From Roseateles_B flavus (lineage in GTDB: Bacteria > Pseudomonadota > Gammaproteobacteria > Burkholderiales > Burkholderiaceae_C), in NCBI RefSeq assembly GCF_039872765.1, contig NZ_JBDPZC010000013.1, positions 1 through 64,000 of the forward strand: a stretch of 64,000 nucleotides of DNA. Direction: 5' to 3'. The position numbers and the translations under genes are program-made. A model generated the notes under the pieces. It ran no database searches, was not told the origin of the DNA, and saw nothing but the letters and a program-made list of their open reading frames with translations. Below, in pieces: positions 1 to 8,045 of this stretch (positions are counted from its first letter, which is position 1; each line of letters begins with the position of its first letter).

Positions 1-135
1 CGCCTGGTGCTCACCCAGGCCCAGCTGATGGCGCAAGGCCTGGGGCTCCGCGGCCACCTGGTGCAAGCGGGCAATGATGGCCAAGGCCTGGAGGCACGCA
101 TGCGGCGGCGTGACTCCCCCTCCGGTGGAATTCAT
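1..135 (-). CDS. Type I secretion ABC transporter ATPase/permease, N-terminal fragment
   Basis: This is the first 45 codons of a gene running off the left edge; the ATG is at 135. The translation contains HACLQALAIIARLH followed by a segment ending ALRHQLGL. This matches the C39-like domain at the start of HlyB/LapB-type secretion ATPases, which move RTX-like substrates through an inner-membrane/OM channel. By alignment to HlyB, the catalytic cysteine position appears to be Ala, with a Cys one residue later, so it is probably a non-proteolytic C39-like domain. Only the N-terminus is visible, so the assignment rests on this motif. A purine-rich GAGGG lies about 11 bases upstream. Confidence 0.6.
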   Translation of the reverse strand, partial: MNSTGGGVTPPHACLQALAIIARLHQVAAEPQALRHQLGLGEHQA

Positions 136-459
136 ATCCAGCAAATCCCTCGTTGTGACGGCTGCTCTGATCTGGCGGCGCCGTCTCTTTACTTGATGCG
201 GGCGGCACGGGTGAGCCCCGTGCCGCAAAGCGCTGAATTGTTCCAGCCGCCATTCGCCCGCGCCTCCCACTTTGGGGGGTATCCGGATACAAAACTCAAC
301 AAAACCAGCGAAAAGTTGCCAGCCCTTTGATCGAAATCGAGACACCTCTCGACTTCGACGCCTGAACCCATGCGCAATTGCCCCAGAACGAAAGTCTTTG
401 CTCGCCAAATATAGTCATAACTACATTCAAGAGCCACCCCGGCCACCAGGAGACTGCCC
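136..459. other. Divergent intergenic region with a palindrome
   Basis: No gene is supported here. The region separates the leftward secretion ATPase from the rightward TonB receptor operon and must hold both promoters. A perfect 12-bp palindrome, GTATCCGGATAC, lies at 279-290. A TATAGT hexamer at 410-415 could be a -10 element for the receptor operon, but no good -35 is seen at 16-18 bp. Confidence 0.5.
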
Positions 460-2913
460 ATGCCCACGATCCACCGGCGCCTGCAGCGGCGTCAGACCTT
501 GCTGCCTCACGCCCTGTGCCTGGCCATCGGCGCGCTGGCGGCCCAGCAGGCGGGCGCGCAGGCCACCGAGCCGGCCGAGAGCGCGGACAAGGCCAAGCTG
601 GAGGCGGTGGTGGTCTCCGGTCAGGGCCGGGTGCAGCAGTTGCAGAGCGTGCCCATCCCCATCCAGGTGCTGGGGGCCGAGCAGCTCAAGAAGAGCGGCG
701 CGGCCAACCTGGGCGACATCGCCGCCACGGTGCCAGGTCTTGCCATGGACGCCACCCAGGCCACCCAGCCCAGCCTGAGCCTGCGCGGCATCGGCACGCT
801 GGACTTCGGCATCGGCACCGATTCGCCGGTGGGGATGTATGTGGACGGCGTCTATGCCGGCAAGACCGGCGGCGCGCTGCTGAACTTCAACGACGTCAAG
901 CGCATCGAGGTGCTCAAGGGGCCGCAGGGCACGCTCTTCGGCCGCAACAGCGCGGGCGGCGCCATCAGCATCGTGACGAACGAGCCCGAGTTCGAGCGCA
1001 AGGGCAGCGCCCTGCTGCGCCTGGGCGAGCGCGGCCAGCGCGATGTGCAGCTGCTGGTGAACGAGCCGCTCAACGCCGACCTCGCCCTGCGCGCCACCCT
1101 GGTCAGCCAGCGCAGCGACGGCTTCACGCAGGACGCCGGCACGGGCCAGCACTTTGGCGGTGACCACAGCTGGGGCCTGCGCGCCAGCCTGCTGTGGCAG
1201 GGCGAGTCCGCCCGCGCCGTGCTGAGCCTGGAGCAGGAGACGCTGAAGCAGAACGCGCGTCCGGCCATCGGGCTCGTCCCGCTGCAATCGGGCGTGCCGC
1301 CCTTCCCTGCCGACCCAACGAGCTATGCCAACCCGCTCAGCACGCCCTGGCGCAACGACGTCGCCGACCAGGTCGAATCGCGCAACTACCAGGGCGCCAC
1401 CCTGCGCCTGAGCTGGCCCCTGGGCGGCTGGCTGGCGGGCGCGGAGCTGCAGTCGCTCACCGCCTGGCGCCACTTCAACAGCCGCAACCGCCAGGACAAC
1501 GACGGCACGGCCAACCCCGCCCTCTACCTGGCCACCACCAACCGCGAGGGCAACACCAGCTGGCAGCAGGAGTTCCGCCTCAGCGGCAAGAACAGCCTCG
1601 TGGACTGGATGGCCGGCCTGAGCTTCTACCGCGAGCAGGCCCGCCAGGGCGCGGACGTAGACAGCAGCACCACCGCCCTGGACACCCTCTCCGGCAATGT
1701 TCTGGGCCTGCCCCTGTTCAGCACGGTCAACGGCCTGATCGACGCCGTGGGCATCCCCGGCCTGAACCTGCGCGAGCAGGCCTGGCACGAGCAGATGGAC
1801 AACCGCGGTGCCTTCCGCGCCGTGGCCGTCTATGGCGACCTGATCTGGACGCTCGCCCCCGCCACCCGCCTCACCACGGGCCTGCGCCTGACGCAGGATC
1901 GCAAGACCTTCAGCTGGTCCAACCCGCTGCGCAGCGCCCCGGGGCTGGATGCGCAGCTGGCGGCGCTGGACGGCGCCGGCTTCTTCCCCGGCCTGGTCGC
2001 CGCCGGCGCCCTGAGCGAGGAACAGGCCGCGCAGCTGCAGGGCGCCATGGCCGGCAATGTGCTGATCGCCACCAGCGGTGCCAGCACCGCACCCGTGGAG
2101 CGCCGCCAGCGCTGGCATGACGCCAGCCCGCGCCTGGTGCTGGATCACCGCCTGAGCCCTGATCTGATGGTCTACGGATCCTGGAGCAAGGGCTACCAGG
2201 CCGGCGGCTTCAACAGCCTGCAGGTCAATTCGGTCTACGAGCCCGAGCATGTGCGCAATATCGAGCTGGGCGCCAAGGGCCGGTGGGCGGACGCGGGCCT
2301 GAGCTATGCGGCCTCGCTGTTCCAGTACCGCTTCGACAACCTCCAGACCCTGCAGCTGGTGCCCAACGCCGGCGGAGGCATTCCCGCCTACCAGGTCACG
2401 ATCAGCGACCAGCAGGCCCGCGGCGCGGACCTGGACCTGCGCTGGCAGCCCGCCCGCAGCTGGCAGCTCTTCGCCACGGTGCAGTGGCTGGACCAGACCT
2501 ACCGACAAGGCCAGAGCAGCCTGGGCCATGCGCTGGACGGCCAGCCCGCGGGCGCGCCCAAGGTCCAGGCCAGTGCCGGCTTTGAACACGGCTGGGCCAT
2601 GACCGGCGGCCTCGCGAGCCTGCGCCTGCAGTGGAGCCATCAGAGCGCCACGCGCTGCAGCGAGGAGTCCTATGTGCAGGGCCTGTGCCTGCAGGGCAAT
2701 GGCTGGCGCGTGGGCGGCAGCCGGCAGCGCCTGGACGGCCGCCTGGCCTGGGAATCGGCCGACGCCCGCTGGGGCCTGGCCCTGGTCGGCCGCAACCTGC
2801 TGGACCGGCGCGACATCCAGCGCGTCTGGTACGAGGCCACGCCGCTGGGCGCCGCCTACGCCACCCTCGCCCGGCCCCGCAGCCTGGCCCTGGAAGCGCG
2901 GGTGAGCTACTGA
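460..2913 (+). CDS. TonB-dependent outer-membrane receptor
   Basis: 817 residues, a normal length for a TonB-dependent receptor that imports a ligand too large for porins. A signal peptide occupies about residues 1-34 and ends in AGAQA. A TonB-box-like EAVVVSG follows, then a plug domain with the typical motif LKGPQGTLFGRNSAGG near residue 150. The rest is β-barrel with alternating aromatic/polar strands and a terminal aromatic (RVSY). An AGGAG lies upstream of the ATG. Its stop shares one base with the next start (TGATG), making it the first gene of a four-gene coupled operon. The substrate is unknown; the downstream periplasmic oxidase suggests that the imported ligand, or a relative of it, is oxidised there (inference). 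Confidence 0.93.
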   Translation: MPTIHRRLQRRQTLLPHALCLAIGALAAQQAGAQATEPAESADKAKLEAVVVSGQGRVQQLQSVPIPIQVLGAEQLKKSGAANLGDIAATVPGLAMDATQATQPSLSLRGIGTLDFGIGTDSPVGMYVDGVYAGKTGGALLNFNDVKRIEVLKGPQGTLFGRNSAGGAISIVTNEPEFERKGSALLRLGERGQRDVQLLVNEPLNADLALRATLVSQRSDGFTQDAGTGQHFGGDHSWGLRASLLWQGESARAVLSLEQETLKQNARPAIGLVPLQSGVPPFPADPTSYANPLSTPWRNDVADQVESRNYQGATLRLSWPLGGWLAGAELQSLTAWRHFNSRNRQDNDGTANPALYLATTNREGNTSWQQEFRLSGKNSLVDWMAGLSFYREQARQGADVDSSTTALDTLSGNVLGLPLFSTVNGLIDAVGIPGLNLREQAWHEQMDNRGAFRAVAVYGDLIWTLAPATRLTTGLRLTQDRKTFSWSNPLRSAPGLDAQLAALDGAGFFPGLVAAGALSEEQAAQLQGAMAGNVLIATSGASTAPVERRQRWHDASPRLVLDHRLSPDLMVYGSWSKGYQAGGFNSLQVNSVYEPEHVRNIELGAKGRWADAGLSYAASLFQYRFDNLQTLQLVPNAGGGIPAYQVTISDQQARGADLDLRWQPARSWQLFATVQWLDQTYRQGQSSLGHALDGQPAGAPKVQASAGFEHGWAMTGGLASLRLQWSHQSATRCSEESYVQGLCLQGNGWRVGGSRQRLDGRLAWESADARWGLALVGRNLLDRRDIQRVWYEATPLGAAYATLARPRSLALEARVSY

Positions 2914-3278
2914 TGGGCAAGACCTGGCCCCACGGCCTGGCGCTGCTGGCTGCGGTCCTGCTGTGCGCCTGCGGGCAAGCGCCGCAGCCGCCCGGCCCCG
3001 CTGACGTCGAGCGTGCCGAAAGGGCCCGCCCCGCCGACGCCCGCCTGGCCCAGCGCTATGAGCAGGCCTGCGTGCTGTGCCATGCGCGGCCCGACAGCGG
3101 CGCCCCGCTGAGCCACCATGCGCCCAGCTGGTCCGCCCGCCTGGAGCGCGGCCTGCCCGCGCTGGTACAAAGCGTGCAGGCCGGCAAGGGCGGCATGCCC
3201 GCCGGCGGACTCTGCGCCGACTGCAGCCCGCAGGACCTCGAATCCCTGACCCGTTTCATGAGTGGCCCGACGCCATGA
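2913..3278 (+). CDS. Cytochrome c5-like lipoprotein
   Basis: 121 residues. The N-terminus is a lipoprotein signal with Cys20 the likely lipidated residue. One haem site, CVLCH, lies at residues 53-57. A KGGMPAGGLCADCS segment near the C-terminus resembles the axial-Met region and the disulphide of cytochrome c5 (CycM) proteins. It probably shuttles electrons in the periplasm. It starts inside the stop of the TonB receptor gene and its stop overlaps the next start (ATGA), so it should be translated with the FAD oxidase behind it. The natural inference is that it accepts electrons from that enzyme. Confidence 0.85.
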   Translation: MGKTWPHGLALLAAVLLCACGQAPQPPGPADVERAERARPADARLAQRYEQACVLCHARPDSGAPLSHHAPSWSARLERGLPALVQSVQAGKGGMPAGGLCADCSPQDLESLTRFMSGPTP

Positions 3279-4765
3279 CTTCACGACGCGATTGCCTCAA
3301 GACCGCGGCCGCCCTGGGCGGCGGCCTGGCCCTGCCCGCGCTGGCACAGACGGAGGCGGCTTCCGCGGCCCCTGCAGCCAGCGCCGCTGCTGCGCCCCGC
3401 CCCCGTGCGCCCCAGCGCCCGGCCGTGCCGGCGGCCGGCACGGCGGCCGCCGCCGCGCCGGCCGTCCCGCCGCTGGGCGCCCAGCCTGCGCGCGCCTGGC
3501 AGAACTGGTCCGGCCTGCAGCGCTGCGAGGCGGCCTGGCTGCTGCCCACGTCCGAGGAGCAGCTGGCCGCCAGCCTGCCTGCGCTCCAGGGCCCGATTCG
3601 CTGCGTGGGCGCCGGCCACAGCTTCACCGCCCTGGTGCCCACGCCGGGCACGCTGATCTCCCTGGACCGCCTCAGCGGCATCGTCGAGGTGGACAAGGCC
3701 GCGATGACCGTGCGCGTGAAGGCCGGCACCCGGCTGGGCACGCTGGCCCGCGAGCTGGACGCGCAAGGCCTGGCCCTGCACAACCAGCCGGACATCGACG
3801 TGCAGACCCTGGCCGGCGCGCTGTCCACCGGCACCCATGGCACCGGCCTCACCCTGCCGGCCCTGCATGCCGAGGTCCAGGCCCTGCGCCTGCTCACGCC
3901 CCAGGGCGAGCTGAAGGAGGCCAGCCGGCTCAAGGAGCCCGAGCTCTTCGATGCCGCCCGCGTCTCGCTCGGCGCGCTGGGCGTGATCACCGAGTACACC
4001 CTGCGCGTGCGGCCCCGCTACATGCTGCGCCGCAAGGTCTGGCTGGAGCGCACCGAATCCCTGCTGGAGCGCGCGCCGACCCTGGCCCGCGAGAGCCGGC
4101 ATTTCGAGCTCTATGTGCTGCCCTTCACCGGCTACGCGGCCGGCATCACCCACATCGAGGCGCCGCCAGGCGCGCCCGAGCGCCCGCACAGCGCCGACGA
4201 GAACGTGCTGGCCGACCTGCAGAAGCTGCGCGACTGGCTGGGCCGCTGGCCGCAGCTGCGGCGCTGGGCCGCCGCCAAGCTCATCGACCCGGCGCAGACC
4301 GAGCACGCGCTGGACTGGTCCCACAAGCTGCTGTCCACCGCGCGCCCCACGCGCTTCAACGAGACGGAGTACCACCTGCCGCGCGAGCAGGGCCTGCCCT
4401 GCCTGCGGGCCGTGGTGGCGCAGCTCGAGAAGCGCAACGAGGTCTTCTTCCCGCTGGAGTTCCGCTGGGTGCGGGCCGACCACGCCTGGCTGAGCCCCTT
4501 CTTCGAGCGCGACAGCTGCTCGGTGGCCGTGCATGCCAAGGCCGGCGAGGCCCATGACTACCTGCTTGGAGAGATCGGCCCGATCTTCCAGCGCCACGGC
4601 GGCCGCCCGCACTGGGGCAAGCTGCACACGCTGGGCGCGCGCGAGCTCGCCGCGCTGTATCCGCGCTTCAAGGACTTCCAGCAGCTGCGCGAGCAGCTGG
4701 ACCCGCGCGGCCGACTGCTCAACAGCCATCTGCAGCAGATCTTCGCAGGAGCCCCCCGTGCCTGA
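3275..4765 (+). CDS. Tat-exported FAD-linked oxidase, D-arabinono-1,4-lactone oxidase type
   Basis: 496 residues. The N-terminus MTSRRDCLKTAAALGGG is a twin-arginine signal, so the flavoprotein is exported folded. An Ala/Pro-rich linker runs to about residue 75. The PCMH-type FAD domain follows, with VGAGHSFTAL at 111-120 and STGTHGTG at 184-191. The C-terminal half carries the HWGKLHTL motif of the ALO family (aldono-lactone and alditol oxidases). The start at 3275 overlaps the cytochrome stop by four bases. The neighbouring c-type cytochrome suggests a dehydrogenase passing electrons to the respiratory chain rather than to O2. The substrate cannot be read from sequence. Confidence 0.88.
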   Translation: MTSRRDCLKTAAALGGGLALPALAQTEAASAAPAASAAAAPRPRAPQRPAVPAAGTAAAAAPAVPPLGAQPARAWQNWSGLQRCEAAWLLPTSEEQLAASLPALQGPIRCVGAGHSFTALVPTPGTLISLDRLSGIVEVDKAAMTVRVKAGTRLGTLARELDAQGLALHNQPDIDVQTLAGALSTGTHGTGLTLPALHAEVQALRLLTPQGELKEASRLKEPELFDAARVSLGALGVITEYTLRVRPRYMLRRKVWLERTESLLERAPTLARESRHFELYVLPFTGYAAGITHIEAPPGAPERPHSADENVLADLQKLRDWLGRWPQLRRWAAAKLIDPAQTEHALDWSHKLLSTARPTRFNETEYHLPREQGLPCLRAVVAQLEKRNEVFFPLEFRWVRADHAWLSPFFERDSCSVAVHAKAGEAHDYLLGEIGPIFQRHGGRPHWGKLHTLGARELAALYPRFKDFQQLREQLDPRGRLLNSHLQQIFAGAPRA

Positions 4766-6053
4766 GACGCCCCCGCCCCAACGCTGGAACCGCCGCCGCT
4801 GGCTGGGCGCCGGCGCCCTGCTGGCCGCCGGGAGCGCCTGGCTGGCCCGCCCTGCCGATCGCGGCGGCCCAGCCGAGCCCTACTTCCAGGGCCTGTCCCA
4901 TGCCCTGCAGGCCGAGGGCCTGGCCCAGGCCCGGCTGGTGGTGGACCTGCCCCGGCTGCGCGCCAACCTCGCTCGCATCGGCGCCCATCAGCAGAAGACC
5001 GGCATGGCCCTGCGCGCCGTGCTGAAGTCCCTGCCCTGCCTGCCCCTGATGGATGAGGTCGCCAGCGCCTGGGGCAGCCGCAAGGTCATGGCCTTCAACG
5101 CTGCCCAGACCGCCGCCCTGCTGCAGGCCCGCCCGGACGCCCAGGTGCTGCTGGGCAAGCCCTTCCCCGTGGCCGCCGCCGCGCAGCTGCTGGACCAGCT
5201 GCCGCCGCCGCGCATCGCCGCCATCGAATGGCTGGTCGACACCGAGGCGCGACTGGCCCAATACCGCCAGCTCGCGCAGGACCGGGGTCAGGTCTTGCGC
5301 ATCAACCTCGAGATCGACGTGGGCCTGCACCGCGGCGGCTTCGAGGACGAGGCCAGCCTGGGACGCGCCCTGGCAAGTTTCAAGTCCTCTCCCGGCCTGC
5401 AGTGGCGCGGCTTCATGGGCTATGACGCCCACGTGGCCGCCCTGCCGGACGTGGCGGGCATGCGCAGCACAGCCTGGGCGACGGCCCGCCAGCGCTACGA
5501 GCGCGCCTGGGCGCTGGCGCAGCAGCTGCTGGGCCCGCAGCGCAGGCAAGACCTGACCCTCAACACCGCAGGCTCGCCCACCTTCCGCCTGCATGACGGC
5601 CAGGGCGTGCCCAACGAGGTCTCGGTGGGCTCCGCCGCCGTGCTGCCCTCGGATTTCGACAGGCCCTTGCTGTCCGACCTGCAGCCCGCCCTCTTCATCG
5701 CCACGCCCGTGCTCAAGGCCTGGCCGCGCTTTCGCCTGCCCGAGGGCGCGACCTGGCTGAGCCGCACGGCCCAGGCCTGGGACCGCAACCAGGCACGCGG
5801 CTATGCCATCCACGGCGGCCACTGGCTGGCCGACCCGGTCTCCCCGCCCGGCCTGCAGGCCAGCGGGCTCTACGGCCCCAGCTCCAACCAGCAGGTGATG
5901 GTGGCCAGCGACTCGGTGGAGCTGCAGGCCGACCAGCTGGTCTTCTGGCGGCCCCGCCAGAGCGAGGCCCTGCTGCTGCAGTTCGGGGACCTGCTGGTCT
6001 TCGATGGCCAGCGCATCACCGGCGCCTGGCCCGTCCTGCCCGCCTCCGCCTGA
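4758..6053 (+). CDS. Tat-exported fold-III PLP enzyme (alanine racemase / D-threonine aldolase-like)
   Basis: 431 residues, with a GTG start behind AGGAG and an eight-base overlap with the oxidase gene. Residues 11-30 (RRRWLGAGALLAAG) look like a twin-arginine signal. The barrel domain begins at LVVDLPRLRANLARIG, typical of N-terminal alanine racemase domains. Lys90 in LRAVLKSLP is the likely PLP lysine. The C-terminal region resembles the DSD1/D-threonine aldolase domain. The family acts on D-amino acids or β-hydroxy amino acids. Export of such an enzyme is unusual and fits a periplasmic pathway with the three preceding genes. The exact reaction is unknown. Confidence 0.82.
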   Translation: MPETPPPQRWNRRRWLGAGALLAAGSAWLARPADRGGPAEPYFQGLSHALQAEGLAQARLVVDLPRLRANLARIGAHQQKTGMALRAVLKSLPCLPLMDEVASAWGSRKVMAFNAAQTAALLQARPDAQVLLGKPFPVAAAAQLLDQLPPPRIAAIEWLVDTEARLAQYRQLAQDRGQVLRINLEIDVGLHRGGFEDEASLGRALASFKSSPGLQWRGFMGYDAHVAALPDVAGMRSTAWATARQRYERAWALAQQLLGPQRRQDLTLNTAGSPTFRLHDGQGVPNEVSVGSAAVLPSDFDRPLLSDLQPALFIATPVLKAWPRFRLPEGATWLSRTAQAWDRNQARGYAIHGGHWLADPVSPPGLQASGLYGPSSNQQVMVASDSVELQADQLVFWRPRQSEALLLQFGDLLVFDGQRITGAWPVLPASA

Positions 6054-6222
6054 TCCCCCGATGGGGTGTGGCGCCGACGCCGATGACTTCAGTCATGCCT
6101 CTCCCGGGCATGCCTAGAATGCGCGCACTTTGCATTCGGCCCCGCCCCGGGGCGGCATGCCAAGACTTGCCGGCGGCACCGCCCGCCGGCAAGACAAGCA
6201 TTCAACTCAAGAGGGAATACTC

Positions 6223-6753
6223 ATGAAGAAACTGATGGCCCTGGCCATGGCCGCCGCATTCGCCGCTCCCGCCTTCGCGGGTGACTTCTACGCTGGCGCC
6301 GACATCGGCCGCGGCAAGATCGACGGCGGCAACGAAGTCATCGGCGGCACGTCCGTCACCATGTCCGACTGGAAGGACACGACCTATTCCATCTTCGGCG
6401 GCTACCAGCTCAACGAGACCCTCTCGTTCGAACTGGGCTATCGCAGCATGGGCAAGAACACGGTCTCCGTGGCCAGCAAGTCCGTTGAAGTGAAGGGCTC
6501 TGCCATTCAGGCTTCGATGCTGGCTTCGCTGCCCGTGGGCAATGACTTCAGCGTCTTCGGCCGTCTGGGCGTGAGCTCCTTCAAGGCCAAGGCCAGCTAC
6601 AACGGCAACAGCGACAGCAGCAGCGAGTCCAAGGCCCTGGTGGGCTTCGGCGTCCGCTACGCCGTGAGCAAGGAAGCCAACATCCGCGCCGAATTCCAGA
6701 AGCTGGCCTCCGACGCCAGCGCCCTGACCGTGGGCGTGGACTTCAAGTTCTGA
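6223..6753 (+). CDS. Outer-membrane β-barrel protein
   Basis: 176 residues. A clean signal peptide ends in APAFAG, and the mature chain has alternating β-strands ending in VGVDFKF with a terminal Phe, the usual OM assembly signal. The size fits an eight-stranded OmpW/OmpA-barrel-like protein. The ATG at 6223 is chosen because it gives the intact signal peptide and is preceded by GAGGG. Lys and Ser content is higher than in its neighbours, as is common for abundant surface proteins. It is a single gene followed directly by a terminator. Confidence 0.85.
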   Translation: MKKLMALAMAAAFAAPAFAGDFYAGADIGRGKIDGGNEVIGGTSVTMSDWKDTTYSIFGGYQLNETLSFELGYRSMGKNTVSVASKSVEVKGSAIQASMLASLPVGNDFSVFGRLGVSSFKAKASYNGNSDSSSESKALVGFGVRYAVSKEANIRAEFQKLASDASALTVGVDFKF

Positions 6754-6780
6754 TCGCCTGAATCAGCGTCGCTGATTTGA

Positions 6781-6806
6781 AAGCCGGGCCTGGTGCCCGG
6801 CTTTTT
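6781..6806 (+). terminator. Rho-independent terminator after the OM barrel gene
   Basis: A perfect 9-bp stem AAGCCGGGC/GCCCGGCTT with a short loop is followed by TTTTTC. It separates the barrel gene from the convergent uspA-like gene. Confidence 0.88.
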
Positions 6807-7240
6807 CATTTGACGATCAGCACCGCCACCGGCGACAGCGTCAGCACCTTCTGCGCCACGCTGCCCAGGATCACCGCATCGAGCCCGCGGCGGCCATGCG
6901 AGCCCATGATGATGAGGTCCGCCCCGCTGGCCCGCGCCTGCTCCACCACCGCCACCGCCGGGCCGTGCTCGCGCAGGATCAGGCTCTCGAAGGGCACGCC
7001 GGCCGCCTCGGCCTGCTGGCGGGCCAGGGCGATGCCCTCGTTCGCTGCCTGCTCCGCGGCCTCCAGGTAGTAGGCCAGGGCCTCGCCGCCGCCTTCCGGG
7101 AAGGCCACGAAGGGCACCGGGTCGATGACGCTGACGACCTGCAGGGTGGCGCCGTAGCGGCGCGCCATGTCCACGGCCACGCCGCAGGCCTTGAGGGCGG
7201 TGGAGGAACCGTCGGTCGGGAAGAGGATGCGCTGGAACAT
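6806..7240 (-). CDS. Universal stress protein UspA family
   Basis: 144 residues, a single Usp domain. It begins MFQRILFPTDGSS and ends with the full ATP-binding signature GSHGRRGLDAVILGS (G-x2-G-x9-G-S), so it is of the nucleotide-binding Usp type. The ATG at 7240 has a GGAG six bases upstream. It is a cytoplasmic stress-response protein, probably dimeric, convergent with the barrel gene and apparently monocistronic. Confidence 0.93.
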   Translation of the reverse strand: MFQRILFPTDGSSTALKACGVAVDMARRYGATLQVVSVIDPVPFVAFPEGGGEALAYYLEAAEQAANEGIALARQQAEAAGVPFESLILREHGPAVAVVEQARASGADLIIMGSHGRRGLDAVILGSVAQKVLTLSPVAVLIVK

Positions 7241-7371
7241 GGGGAGCTCCTGGGTCTGTGCAGAGGGTTCGGGGTGCCGGCGGCAGCTGGCACGTGTCAG
7301 GCCGAGCTTAGCCCTGCCGCGGCTCGCGCCCAAGCAGGCCAGGGCCGCATGCCCGCTTCGATTGATTCAGC

Positions 7372-7875
7372 TCAAGCCCGGCCCGGCTGCGGTGCCGAGC
7401 GCACGCGCTGCACGCACAGCTGCAGCAGACGGGCATCACTGCTGGCGCGGTGGCGATCAGGGCGCAGCTCCTCGCGCAGGGCGCGCAGGCTGTGGTCCCA
7501 GCCGCCCAGTTCCCGCTCGCTGAGCAGGGTGCGCACGTCCTCCAGGCGGAAGGCCGGGTTCAGCTCAGCCTCGTCAAAGAGCCGGGCAACCCAGGGGTAG
7601 TCATGGGCCCAGCCGTCGCAGTAGACGATCTGGCCGGCCAGGCGGCGGTTCAGTTCCGCGGCCACCCAGTCCACCGGCCGGCCATGGCGCTGCAGCAGCT
7701 CGCGGCTGATGCCGTGAAGGGTCTCGGCGGCAGGGTCCCAGTGCACCCAGCCGGGCGCGGGCCGGACCAGGGTGCAGAACAGGGCGCCGGCGGGCTCCAC
7801 GAAACCGATCTCGATGGGATAGCTGCCACGGCCGAAGCCGGAGGCTTCCACGTCGAGCACGGTGGGCAGCTGCAT
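7372..7875 (-). CDS. DEDD-family 3'-5' exonuclease
   Basis: 167 residues. The Exo I motif is DVEASG (Asp8, Glu10), Exo II is around YCDGWAHD, and Exo III is HRASSDARL near the C-terminus. These give the four acidic metal ligands plus His of the DnaQ-like (DEDDh) fold. It is a small stand-alone nuclease whose substrate could be RNA or DNA ends. The start MQLPTVLDVE is chosen because the family begins a few residues before the first Asp; longer upstream in-frame starts lack homology-like sequence. Confidence 0.85.
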   Translation of the reverse strand: MQLPTVLDVEASGFGRGSYPIEIGFVEPAGALFCTLVRPAPGWVHWDPAAETLHGISRELLQRHGRPVDWVAAELNRRLAGQIVYCDGWAHDYPWVARLFDEAELNPAFRLEDVRTLLSERELGGWDHSLRALREELRPDRHRASSDARLLQLCVQRVRSAPQPGRA

Positions 7876-8045
7876 GGGCGGGTGGGCAGGAGGGATGGGC
7901 GCAGTGTAGGCCGCCTGCCGGGCGCGCACAGCGTGTGGAGTCACCGGATCCGGGGGCGCTCGGGGCAAGCCAGGAGCCCCGGCTGTGGCGCGGCGGTGTC
8001 CAATGGCCTTTTCCCAGCAAGGGCTCAGGCAGGCCCGGCAAGACC

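Noticed and set aside
1..135. The secretion ATPase as exporter of the graspetide.
   Set aside because: It is about 60 kb away and its C39-like domain appears to lack the catalytic Cys.
427..2640. A 737-codon open frame on the minus strand opposite the TonB receptor, and many similar long antisense frames elsewhere.
   Set aside because: At about 70% GC antisense and shifted frames stay open by chance. Their translations are Ala/Arg/Gly/Gln-rich with no family motifs, while the opposite strand encodes recognised proteins.
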